NCBI GenBank assembly: GCA_905221605.1 | Contig: CAJNDS010002146.1 | Coordinates: forward strand, 760,906 to 824,905 | DNA from: Symbiodinium natans | Lineage: Eukaryota; Sar; Dinophyceae; Suessiales; Symbiodiniaceae | Direction: 5' to 3' | Length of the DNA: 64,000 nucleotides | Shown here: positions 11,203 through 21,100 of the stretch, in pieces | Numbering within the stretch: the stretch's first letter is position 1 | Layout: every line of letters begins with the position of its first letter | Notes under the pieces: generated by a model | What the model was told of the DNA's origin: nothing | Seen by the model: the letters and a program-made list of their open reading frames with translations, nothing else | Databases searched by the model: none | Position numbers and translations under genes: made by a program

Positions 11203-12868
11203 TTAAACTCCAAACACTAAAAACCCAAACACCCTCAACCCAGACGCTCCATAAAAAAAGAAAGCAGCTTTTGCCCCGTTCGGCCGCCCGGCCCAGTGCC
11301 TCGGATTCCTCAACAGCAGCGAACTCAGGAAGCCCCCGGCGTCCGGGATGTGCGGCTCCTTCTGCAACTTCTTCAGCCCACGAAGGAGCCCCTGAAGAAG
11401 TCTTTTCGTCTTCCCCGCGAGGCTCGTGTCGTTGAGCATGGCTGCGTTTGCGAACATCTCATCTCCCGGCGTGACGATCGGGGTCCGCAGGGTTGACGAT
11501 ATGTGCTCTACTGCGCCGACCAGGAAATCGATGGCGCACGGCGTATCCGGCTCATGGGCCAACAGCTCTTCCGTGCGATTCTTTTGGCTCTTGCTGCCAG
11601 AAGCCAGCTGCATAGCCCACCAGGTGCCGCGATGGCCCTCGTGCTGCAAGCTTAGCGCCATCTCGATGTGCAAGCCGGTCAGTGGATGCTTCAGCTTTGC
11701 TTCAGTCTTGAAGTCATCCTCTTCCGATTCCTCCAGGACGATCCTCTCCAGCCCGCCTCCGAATTCCTCGGGCAGCTCCACAAGCAGCAGCTTCACTCGT
11801 TTCACTGTTCCCCTGACTGCCCTGTGCTTGCGAATGCGCGGACAGTTTTGGTTCCACTCTTTCAGCATGCGCACCACCAAGCTGTAGTACATCTGTCTAG
11901 CCTCCACCTCCTCCACAACAGCTGCGAGCTCAACTGGGTTGTTTCGTCGCCACCGGTTCAGCATTCTGTCAAACACCATAATCCCTCCGGGCTCGCGTGC
12001 GTCTTCAGCACTGGCAGGATAAGCGAGCACGAAATCCGTGGCTTCCTCCTCGCAGCCGCCATTATGCTCCTTGGTAGCCCAGTAACCATCTTATGATAAG
12101 GGCACCCCCTTTTTGGGTTGGTTGTTTTATAGTTCCCTTATAAGAACTTATAAGGGAACCCATAACCAAAAAAAGGCAAAGGGTACCACTGGGCTACCAA
12201 GGCTCAACTGAAACCTTCAGCTCCACACCGCACCTTCCCTGGGTGAAGGCAAATTCGTTCGCATCTTTGTCCAGCACACGACCCATGTAGTGCGTGTCAT
12301 TAGGGCCAATGCTGGAAACAACGTACTCATGCATCACGTCGGCCAAGTCTCTGAAAGCTTCCGCACCTCTAGCGCGCAACCACTCACGGTCGCACATCAA
12401 GACCATGTCGAAGTCAGACAGACGAGAGTGAGACACGGTCAAAAACGTGCTTCTTGAGGAAGACCCCTGAAAAAAGTAGCTTCTTGCCGGAATCTTGGAG
12501 CGACTGATGATGTACTCAGCTATCCTCCTTGCCCGCGCTTCTTGATTTGATATGCTCCCGGACATCTCTGCGCCTCCAGCATCAGGTCCGAAATCCCGCA
12601 AGATGTCTTCTTCGAGCCGGATGCGGTAATGCGCATTCCAGGCCGCGTCTACGTCAACAACCGGCGCTGGCACGACTTCGCCCTCAATCTCCACAGCACC
12701 AGGCACACGCAGGCTGGAGCGAAGAGGCCCGGGAGTTCCAGAAAGCCCCGCCGAAGTGAGAGCGGCGCCTTGTCGAGGAGGCCAGGTTGCAGTGAAGATG
12801 CAAAGCAGCAAGCTCAAGCTTAATCTTCGCCGCTGCACCCTCTGCCATGATCTCTTAGGAGGCCACAT
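11203..12868 (-). CDS. OAS/cGAS-fold nucleotidyltransferase with signal peptide, two exons
   Basis: Exons 12868-12206 and 12069-11203 join to 509 residues. Residues 1-30 look like a signal sequence (basic start, then LSLSLLLCIF), suggesting entry to the secretory route. The pol-beta-type catalytic motif is GSSSRS (135-140) with SDFDMVL carrying D152 and D154; E216 in VELKV is the likely third metal ligand. The C-terminal half has LVVRMLKEWNQN and PLTGLHIEMAL, as in the helical domain of OAS/cGAS-type or related NTases. Product unknown: 2'-5' oligonucleotide, cyclic nucleotide, or another nucleotidyl transfer. The start is the ATG at 12868; the longer frame above it runs back into repeat DNA. 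The last residues (GLRVFGFLVFGV) come from degenerate telomeric repeat, so the natural end may differ. Confidence 0.75.
12069..12202. mobile_element. Introner-like inverted-repeat element forming the NTase intron
   Basis: 134 bp with perfect 12-bp ends CCTTGGTAGCCC / GGGCTACCAAGG, flanked by a 2-bp duplication (CT on + strand). Unspliced, its first bases put TAG into the NTase frame. Removing 12070-12205 as an intron (GTT|GAGCC ... CCAAG|GAG on the minus strand, GA donor and AG|G acceptor) restores GTT GAG CAT and the open frame on both sides. The spliced product is the same as precise loss of the element plus one 2-bp duplicate. Confidence 0.8.
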
Positions 12869-13339
12869 TCTCGATGGAGCTGTGAGGTTGTTTTGGCACT
12901 GCGCTCGCCGGCGGCTGTGATCCAAGATGCTCCGGTGGGGCTTTGGGGTCTTGGGCTTCAAGGATCCGGGTGCGCCCCCAGACCGAAGAACGAACGCCGG
13001 TGTTGGGATCTGATTGGCCTGTGGGCCTATCTTGAAGTAACCTACATACCCCAAAAAGGGGAAGTCGTCTTGCCATCTTTCCCTTTCTCTGGGTACATAG
13101 GCTACCCTACACCCTATAAACCCTAAACCCTAAACCCTTGTTGAAGCTCACCTATGTCGGATTCTGCACCTAGTCTCGTGAAACTACAGATCGCAGGGGC
13201 TTAGCTTTTGTTTAAGGTTAAGGGTTTAGTGATTAGGGTTCAGGGTTCAGGGTTTAGGGTTCAGGGTTTAGGGCATAGGGTTTAGGGTTTGGGGTTCAGG
13301 GTTTCTTGGCGTGGACCCTTCTCCTCGCTCGCCTCCTCG

Positions 13340-13520
13340 CCCATCAGACCCCCAGAATGTCTCCAGAGAGTCCCTGGATTGCCCAACACAAGAGAATGCT
13401 GAAAGAGTCGCCGGAGTGCCCAAATCGAGAGTATCCCCAGAGAGTCTCTGGAGTGCCCAACCCCAGCTGATCCCAACAGAATTCCCAGAGTGTCCCTGGA
13501 GTGCCCAAGCCCAGAGTGAG
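13340..13520 (+). repeat. Degenerate tandem repeat
   Basis: CCAGAG.GTC.CTGGAGTGCCCAA recurs about four times at 45-60 bp. The open frame across it has no recognised product. Confidence 0.65.
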
Positions 13521-13706
13521 CTCGCTAATTCCTTGCCTGCGGGGTGGAGACGTTCGAAGTAAAATATTTTGGGTTGCTTCAGGGTCTGGAGTTTAGGGTT
13601 TGGGTTTAGGGTTTAGGGTTTAGGGTTTAGGGTTTAGGGTTTAGGGTTTAGGGTTTAGGGTTTAGGGTTTACGGTTTAGGGCTCAGGATGGGGCCCTGGG
13701 GATGCA

Positions 13707-13776
13707 TCAGGACTTGTGATACTCAGTGCGCCCATACTCGAATTCAAAAGGAGTGCCGTTGTGGCTCCCTTTGCAC
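13707..13776 (-). CDS. Probable last exon, unidentified gene
   Basis: Frame SHNGTPFEFEYGRTEYHKS followed by TGA at 13709-13707, after a CAAAG|G acceptor. Would end the gene whose segments lie at 14.5-16.2 kb. Confidence 0.4.
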
Positions 13777-14107
13777 CCTTGCAGCATACAACTAGACGCC
13801 CTACAAACCCTACAAACCCTAACCGCCTTAAAGCCCTAAAGCCCAAAACCGACCAAACCCTGAACCCTAAACCCTAATCCCTAAAGCCCAAAACCTGGTC
13901 AAACCTCGGTCTCCGCCGCTCCTGGTCATCTCTTTTCTCCCCAGACTCCAGCAGCCCAAACAGCCACATCAAAGGAGGGTTTAGGGGTTTGTAGGGTTTA
14001 GGGTTTGGGGTTTGGGGTTCAGGGCTTAGGAGAGCAAAAAGGCCAGGTGGGACTCGCAGCGGCACGACACAAGCCAAGAGCCTCCAAGTTTCTACCAAGT
14101 GGATAGC

Positions 14108-14212
14108 TTGGGATGTTCCCCCTAATGCTAACAGTCCTTTATACGGATTATGGTACCCCCTTGTCATAATCCCTCTTCTGGACTGTCTGTTAGTATAAGG
14201 GGGAACATCCCA
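14108..14212. mobile_element. MITE-C copy
   Basis: Ends TTGGGATGTTCCCC / GGGGAACATCCCA with inner CTAACAGTCC / GGACTGT..TTAG. Full copies also at 23092-23190 and 31300-31400. Confidence 0.75.
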
Positions 14213-14477
14213 CTGTACAGCCATAAGGATTGAGGCTTGAGGGTGGTTTTAAGGGTGTTCAGAGTCACCGAATATGCCCCTGAAAAGGCAAAGATGTCAA
14301 CAATACAGTTTTCTGTAAGGGCACGTAGGTTCTCCGAAGTAGCTTTTTTTTTTTTTTTGTTTGGGGGGGGGGGGGGGCTTTCTGGCACCCCACGAAATGG
14401 CGAGTCGCAACCGGCGCATCAAGTAAATTCTGCGCGCCCATCCGGCTGCTTCAAAAAAGCAAGCCACCAGCAGATGC

Positions 14478-14544
14478 CTTCGCACCCACCACTGTGGGCA
14501 TTCACAAAACTTGGGATCAAGGCAGTCCTTCGCTCTAAGAAATA
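14478..14544 (-). CDS. Exon-like segment, Cys-rich, unidentified gene
   Basis: Frame KDCLDPKFCECPQWWVRR with G/C-rich third positions. Likely same gene as the neighbouring segments. Confidence 0.38.
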
Positions 14545-14638
14545 TTCAACATACACCTCTGACATACCCTGAAACGGAAGTAAGGGCCATGGATCATTCC
14601 TTGCATTCTCCTGTTTATACCTTAAGGGGTCTGGGCTT

Positions 14639-14701
14639 GGGGTGTTCCCCCGTATTCTAACAGTCCTTAACAGGGATCATAACAGGGGTACTATATTGAG
14701 T
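14639..14701. mobile_element. MITE-C left half, truncated at a telomeric array
   Basis: GGTGTTCCCCC...CTAACAGTCC...GGGGTACTATATTGAG continues straight into CCCTAAA units. A similar left half at 50278-50320 runs into TTTAGGG-type DNA. Confidence 0.6.
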
Positions 14702-15052
14702 AAACCCTAAACCCTAAACCCTAAATCCTAAACCCCTGAACCCTAAACCCTAAACCCTAAACCTCTGAACCCTAAACCCCTAAACCCTAAACCCTAAACC
14801 CTTGGATGTGTTGCATTGTTCTTAGATTCTCTGCCCAGATCCCTAAATGCTAGACAAGGTGTCACTGTCGGAGCGGGGCAGGATCTCCCAAAGGGAGGTC
14901 CTGGTTGCCAGAGACCCAGATCTTCCAAAAACAGGGTGCAGGGTTTAGGGTTTAGGGTTTAGGGTTTAGGGTTTAGGGCTACTTTCCTGCAAACCATGTT
15001 GGGGACTCGTACTAGAGTTCTTGCGGCATCGTTGTGAAACTACGCCTGTTTT

Positions 15053-15112
15053 GGAGGATCTGCGTGGTTGCGAGATACTCCAGACGAGCTGTGCTTTGAA
15101 CTGCTAGGGTTT
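15053..15112 (-). CDS. Exon-like segment, unidentified gene
   Basis: Frame ARLEYLATTQILQN ending at donor AACAG|GC. A related segment at 14848-14911 reads TSLWEILPRSDSDTLS after acceptor ACCAG|G. Confidence 0.38.
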
Positions 15113-15180
15113 GCGAAGCCTTCTACAAGCTACAGGACATTCGTCCGAAATCCTAAACCCTAAAGAATCCCCAAATCATC

Positions 15181-15283
15181 CAGCTACTGTAACCATATTA
15201 TAATAAGGGTGACCTTTTGGGCTTGGTTACATTTCCAGGGGAACCCAGAGCCCAATGGGCAAAAGGGTACCACTGAGCTACCA
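15181..15283. mobile_element. Relative of the NTase introner, outside a recognised gene
   Basis: Shares the subterminal GTAACCAT..TTAT.ATAAGGG stretch and the GGCAAA(A)GGGTACCACTG.GCTACCA end with 12069-12202, so that element is one of a dispersed family. Confidence 0.55.
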
Positions 15284-16141
15284 GGTCGCAACTTCGATTT
15301 CCTGAGCCCAAAGGGTTTAGGGTTTAGGGTTTGCGGTTTATAAGGGTTTAGCCCTCCGCCCGAGCGTTGCGCCGCAGTTAGGGTTTAGGGCTTAGGGCTT
15401 ATTTCGGGTTTAGGGTTTTTGGAAAACACGATCCTGATAAATGACAGTTGGGAGTGCTGCCTCAACGCTGGAAGTACTGTAAATAACGGGTAAAAAATCA
15501 TGTTTCTAAGCCTGCTCACACATCGTCCGCGGCAGCACGTCCGGGTAGGGAAGCTAACCACAGCTCAAGCAGTGAACATTGAAATCTACCAAGCTTGAAA
15601 GGACTGAGTGCGGTGCGAGCACGTCTCCACCAACCATTCAAAACCCTTGAGGTAGGAGCAACATCGGCACGCACACCTAGACCGAGTAACCTAGGAATAA
15701 AACGGGCGCCCTTTTTGGTCTTAAAGGGCTTAAAAAAGGTGCCTAAACCCTAAACAATGGCAGTACGGGCCTACTCTGCCGCGCACAAGGATATGCTTTG
15801 ATACGATCCTCTTAAACTTAAAAACCAAGTCAGGGCAAATACCCTAAACCTTAAACCCTAAACCCTAAACCCAAGGCCCTACGTAGACATGGCGTCTATC
15901 TAGATACAGGCGATGGATGGATAGCAAGGGTTTAGGGTTTAGGGTTTAGGGTTAGTTGCCTAAGCTATGGTGCCGAGTGCTACTTGCAGCTTGTTGACCC
16001 AGTTGAACCAGAAAGCTTAAGAACCTGCTCTGAAGCTGCATGACTTCACCCCAAACCCCAAACCCTAAATCTCTTAACCTTTACACCCTAAACCCTAAAC
16101 CCTAAACCCTAAACCCTAAACCCCAAACCCTAAACCCTAAA

Positions 16142-16215
16142 CCCCCTGTGCCGCTTGGCACCAGAGTCTCGCAAGCCACCCAGTTCTGCACCCAGTTCTG
16201 GGAATGCACATGGGT
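16142..16215 (-). CDS. Exon-like segment, unidentified gene
   Basis: Frame FPELGAELGGLRDSGAKRHR between a telomeric tract and a MITE. First of several minus-strand segments down to 13.7 kb. Confidence 0.35.
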
Positions 16216-16276
16216 AAAATTGTGATGACCCAAGCCTGCTTGGAGGGGGGTGGAGGGGTTTACAGGGTTCAGGGTT

Positions 16277-16400
16277 TACTTGGAGGTTCAGGGTACTTAT
16301 ACCCCGAGTTATAACTGCAATTAAAATCCCCCTAAGTCCCCTAAGTAGGTGATAAGTAGACTTATAACTGTGGTTATAAGTACCCATGAACCTCCAAGTA
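16277..16400. mobile_element. MITE-A copy
   Basis: TA-CTTGGAGGTTCA ... TGAACCTCCAAG-TA. A degenerate relative follows at 16401-16512. Confidence 0.75.
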
Positions 16401-17061
16401 GGGTGTAAGATTCACGGGTAGTTCTAGGTAGGGTTGTACGTACCCTACGTAGGGTCACAAGTGTAGCTGCCCTACTTGTCACCCTACGTCCAACTACCCT
16501 CCAAGTGCTGAAAAGCTGCAAAGTATCGAACAAATCTAGAGTAACTTACGTGCCCCGAAAACAGGGAAAGCTATGAACTCGTTGTTCAAGGGGATGTAGG
16601 CTTCTCGAGATACCTAAAGTGGGTCCGGAAATCGGAACAATCCCTGTGCGAGCCGTATCTCAGACAAGGAGTTGGCTCTGAACAATTCCTAAATACGATT
16701 TTCTTGTACCCAATAAGGGAAGATACATGGGCATTTTCCAAAACCGGACCCCCCTTTATGTAGCCCCCCCCCCCCCCCCCAACCCCCCCCCCCCCCCCCC
16801 ACCCCAAAAAAAAAAAAGGAAACAAAAAACGAAACCCCAAGAACTACACGGCGAACCCTGAACAGCCCTAAACTCGAAACCCCTCAACAGGCAAGAGCGA
16901 AAAGTGGCTTGAAGCTCTGAAGCCCTAAACCTATCGCCTACATTTACGCAGGGGCCCTGGCTGCAAATAAAGCTAGAGGCCCAAGTAGAGTGCCCTCAGA
17001 GGGAACATTCTAAGTGTCACCAGAACCCTATTAACCCGAATGCCCCTGACCAATTTAGGAT

Positions 17062-17216
17062 TACTTGGAGGTTCATGGTACTTACTGACCAATTATAACT
17101 GTACTTATAACCCTACTCATAATAACCCCAAAGGGCCTTATAGGGGGTATCCCAATTATAAGTAGGGTTATAAGCCCAGTTATAAGTGGTTATTAAGTCC
17201 CATGAACCTCCAAGTA
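17062..17216. mobile_element. MITE-A copy
   Basis: TA-CTTGGAGGTTCATGG ... CCATGAACCTCCAAG-TA, 155 bp, just past the end of the Rieske gene. Confidence 0.82.
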
Positions 17217-17372
17217 GGGGCGGTCGCAAGAATTACTAACATCATTCCCTTAGGGTCCCTTTATAAAATATACTATAATAACCCCCAAAGCCCTATTCGA
17301 ATTATTCAGGCCCCTATATTATGCCTTATTGCGGGGCTGTAGACTAGTGTTGTGCTGGGTCTGATGACCAGA

Positions 17373-17464
17373 TCACCATTCAAGCTGGTGTTGGCCAATC
17401 TTGGCAGAGCTCTCAGAGTAGAACTGGTTGTACCACTCAAAGAAGTCCATAAACGGGCCGTCTC
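17373..17464 (-). CDS. nvd-like: Rieske gene exon 23 (last)
   Basis: Encodes GDGPFMDFFEWYNQFYSE and a short tail ending in LEW and TGA. FFEWYNQFYSE matches the family's terminal RRWYxQFYSE block. Acceptor CCCAG|G. Confidence 0.9.
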
Positions 17465-18145
17465 CTGGGACCATGAAGAACTCACCCGAAACACCACAAA
17501 ACCCTAAACCCTAACCCTAAGCCTTCTTCTTATTATGATTACTGCATACGCAACATGTGCTTTGGCAGTCTTTCCCAGCCCCAATGGGTAGCCTCAAAGA
17601 TTGTGAGGGGCAGCATTCTCTTGGGCCAACCCGAAACCGTTAGGTTGATGTCTTGCATCAACAATCATGTAGTAATATTTGGAGATACGACTTTTGAAAA
17701 AATGGAATTAAATCAAATGATACAAATGTGTTTACTACAGCTGTAAAACCAGGAAGAATTGAAGAACATGAAGTATCATCAAGAAATGATACTAGTCCCC
17801 TCCCCCAAAATCTAAACCCCACCCTACTTCTAAATATTATTTTTCCCGGACCCTCCCGGGACCCGGCCCAATACTAAACCTGTTTGAGAATTGGGGTCGA
17901 GGGCCTCCGCTCTTGAGTTGAGCCAGTAGGTTTTTCGATTAGGGCTTAGGGCTTAAGGCTCAGAGGATTTGCAGGGTTTAGGGCTCGAGGCTCAGAGGGT
18001 TTAATTAGGATTTAGGGCTTAAGGCAAACCCTAACTGAACCCTGAACCCCAAACCCCAAACCCTATACTCCCTCAGACTTCAGGTTTTAGGGTTTAGGTC
18101 CCCCCTAATTTAAAATATTTCCGGCCGAGGCGAATTTTAGAATTG

Positions 18146-18176
<31 letters not shown>

Positions 18177-21100
18177 CGGATGTAGAATTAGGGGGACGGG
18201 ATTACATCAGAATCAGATGTTCGTGCAAACGAATCAGATAATGGGTGAAGCCCTGACCACCATCCTGAACCCTAAGCCCTAAACCCGAAACCCCAAGCAG
18301 GGTTTAGGGTTTAGTGCTCAGGGTTTGGGGAGAAAGCGGAACATCTCCTCCTTCAACTCAGCTTAAGGAGCAGGCGCGGGTTCAGAATGACCGCCCCGAT
18401 TAAACTCTAAGCCCTATGAACTCTATCAACCCTAAACCCTAAACCTCAGACCCTAAACCCTAAAGTCCCTAAACCCCTGAATCCTACACCCGCACCCCTC
18501 CCGGCATCGCCCCACCTTCGACCATCACCGGGTTCTTCCAATATATCTTGTTCTCCCACACCTGGAAAGGGTTTAGGGTCTTTGGGGCTGATTTATGGTC
18601 CCTGTTTTGGGGTTCCTGTTACCAAACGGGACCCGCGCTGGGAAATGCACGCTGCCACGCACTTCTTGGGGAGGCATTCATAGGACTCCGCTCCCGACTA
18701 CCTTAAATTCGCATTGAAAAGGGGAAGGTGGGGTGGTAGGGGATCCGAATAACAAGAGCAATCACCCTCTCAAGTGTTTCAACCCCGGAGACCCTATCAT
18801 TCTACGCCCAAAAGTCCCCAAATACCTTGGCAAGTGTGTGTGTGTGTGCCACAGTTGAGGAGTGCAAGTGCCCCACCCCATCCCACTCCTCTACGCATTG
18901 ACGTTGCGGGTGCAGGAGCTTTTACGGTTGAGTTTAGGAGTCAGGCGTGAGGACTTTGCACAGTACTTGGCTTTGGTTTGGGAATTCTGTAGGGCCTCGT
19001 TGGGTTTGGTGTCGCGATACCCCGGGGGGTGGGGGGTCTTCGTGGTTTAGAAAGTAAGATGGTGAACTTCTCTGACCATGATGATCCGGGACACAAAGGG
19101 CTGTCTCTTCAATTCTAGACACCTCGCATCCCGTAAATTAGACAACATTCCATAAGTTGCAACAAGAATCCGAACATTTAAGGAGAATTCCTGAATTCTC
19201 GGCCAAAATGCCTAAACCCTAAACCCCTAAACCCGACAGGTCGTTGCCGCGCGCCTGCCGATCCTGCTCCACCGCAAATTTGCCTTGGACCGGCAAGCTT
19301 CCAGGGCTTAGGGTTTCGGGTTGGAGGTTCGTGGGTGGTTGGAAGTAGGGTTACAAGTGCCGTACAGGAGAGTTCTAAGTATAGTTACCATATGTTACCA
19401 TGCTTATGATCCGACCTATAACTACCCATGAACCAGTAGGAAGATTGAACAGCCGGAACAGCGCTTAGGGTTTGGGGGAGATCTTTTATAGGGTGTTCCA
19501 CAATTTTTGGGGTGTAAATACTGAGTTCATGAAGAAGGGAACCTCACACACAAGTAACAAGGTCCTAGACCATATATAAAAGAGGCTTACTAGCTCCAGA
19601 ACCATTCAGCCCAAAACACTCAAGCCTACACCCTGAACCCCTATTCCGCAAACCCTAACCCTAAGGCTCCAAAAGGCCGAAAATAGGTCAAATGTACAGA
19701 AATTGGACCTCGATGTAGGTACTTTTTATACTTAAAGCTCTAGGGTAGACCTTCAACCCTGAACTGGACCCCAAGAACCCTAAACCCTAAACCCTAAACC
19801 CTAAACCCTAAACCCTAAACCCTAAACCCTAAGGCCCTACATGGGGCCCTTTCTCAAACCTGGCATAGAAAACATCTGAGCCCTGGCAGCTCTCAGCGCT
19901 TGGCCTCCCTTGGGCGTACATTGGGCCTGCTTAGAAGTTCAGACCCTAAGCCCCAAACCCTAAACCCCAAACCCCAAACCCTAAACCCTAAACCCTAAAC
20001 CCTAAACCCTAAACCCCTGCCCGCCCCAGATTTTTTTGGCCCAGGACGCCTATCAAACTCAGCAGGTAGGCGATGATCCTGGGCACCGACCTGTCGGCAT
20101 ACCTGAGAACACATTTAGGGTACCTGTAGGGCTTAGGGTTTAGGTTTTAGGGTTTAGTGTCTCCCAGACCCGTTCATTGAGGAACATTCCTTAACATCTA
20201 CGTATAAGGATCCCTTATATGGTTTAAGGGATATTCCGTAATCAAGGGGTATTGGAGTCTCCGGGTGCTGTATAGGGTTTAGGGTTATAAGCCATAGGAC
20301 CAAGCCACACGGCTAGATGGTGATGCGCGAGAAACGGGGATTGAGATCCCCAAGCCCTAACCCTAAACCCTAAACCCTAAACCGTAAAACCCTATACCCT
20401 ATACCCTATACCCTATACCCTATACCCTATACCCTACACCGCACCTCAGAGCCTCGGGTCTTAGGGCCGTCGGGGCTTACTAGCTCTGACTTCAAGGCAG
20501 GGCAAGCTTTGCCCTCCTAAACCCTAAACCCTAAACCCTAAACCCTAAACCCTGAAACAGCAGCAGTGATGCCTGGGACTGGGGCTCAGGTGTCTAAAGC
20601 ATGCGCCAAACCTCTAAGCCCACCCCAAGTTTATGGGTTGCTCTTGGAGATTCAGGGGTGTAGGGTCTAGCGTTAGTAGAAGTACATTATATATATATAT
20701 ATATGTATATATGTATATATGTATATATGCATAAAAGTATATATGTCTAATCACATAGCTATACTTCTAACCCATACTCAAGGCTACCCATGAACCTCCA
20801 AGTAATCTCTTAAAGGACCATGTGGGGGGGGGGATATATCTGGAAAGTCATGGGGGGTGTGTGGGGCTAGAATCAGACATTTTGACTATACAAGGTATAC
20901 TGTTGCGCCCCGGCAGGCCCCTTCCTCTCTCCCCTCTCCCCCCGCCCGAACGCACAGCGCACAACCATATAGGAGGGACGATAGAGCCCTTAATCGAAGT
21001 TTCCCTTCGCAACCCTAAACGAAGCAACCCTAAACGAAGATTCTCTAAACCTAATGCGGGGGCAGATGTAAAATCCGAATCACAGCTGAACATGGACCCA

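Noticed and set aside
12867-13054. N-terminal extension of the NTase frame to 13054
   Set aside because: The added 62 residues have no conserved features; the internal ATG at 12868 starts a signal peptide.
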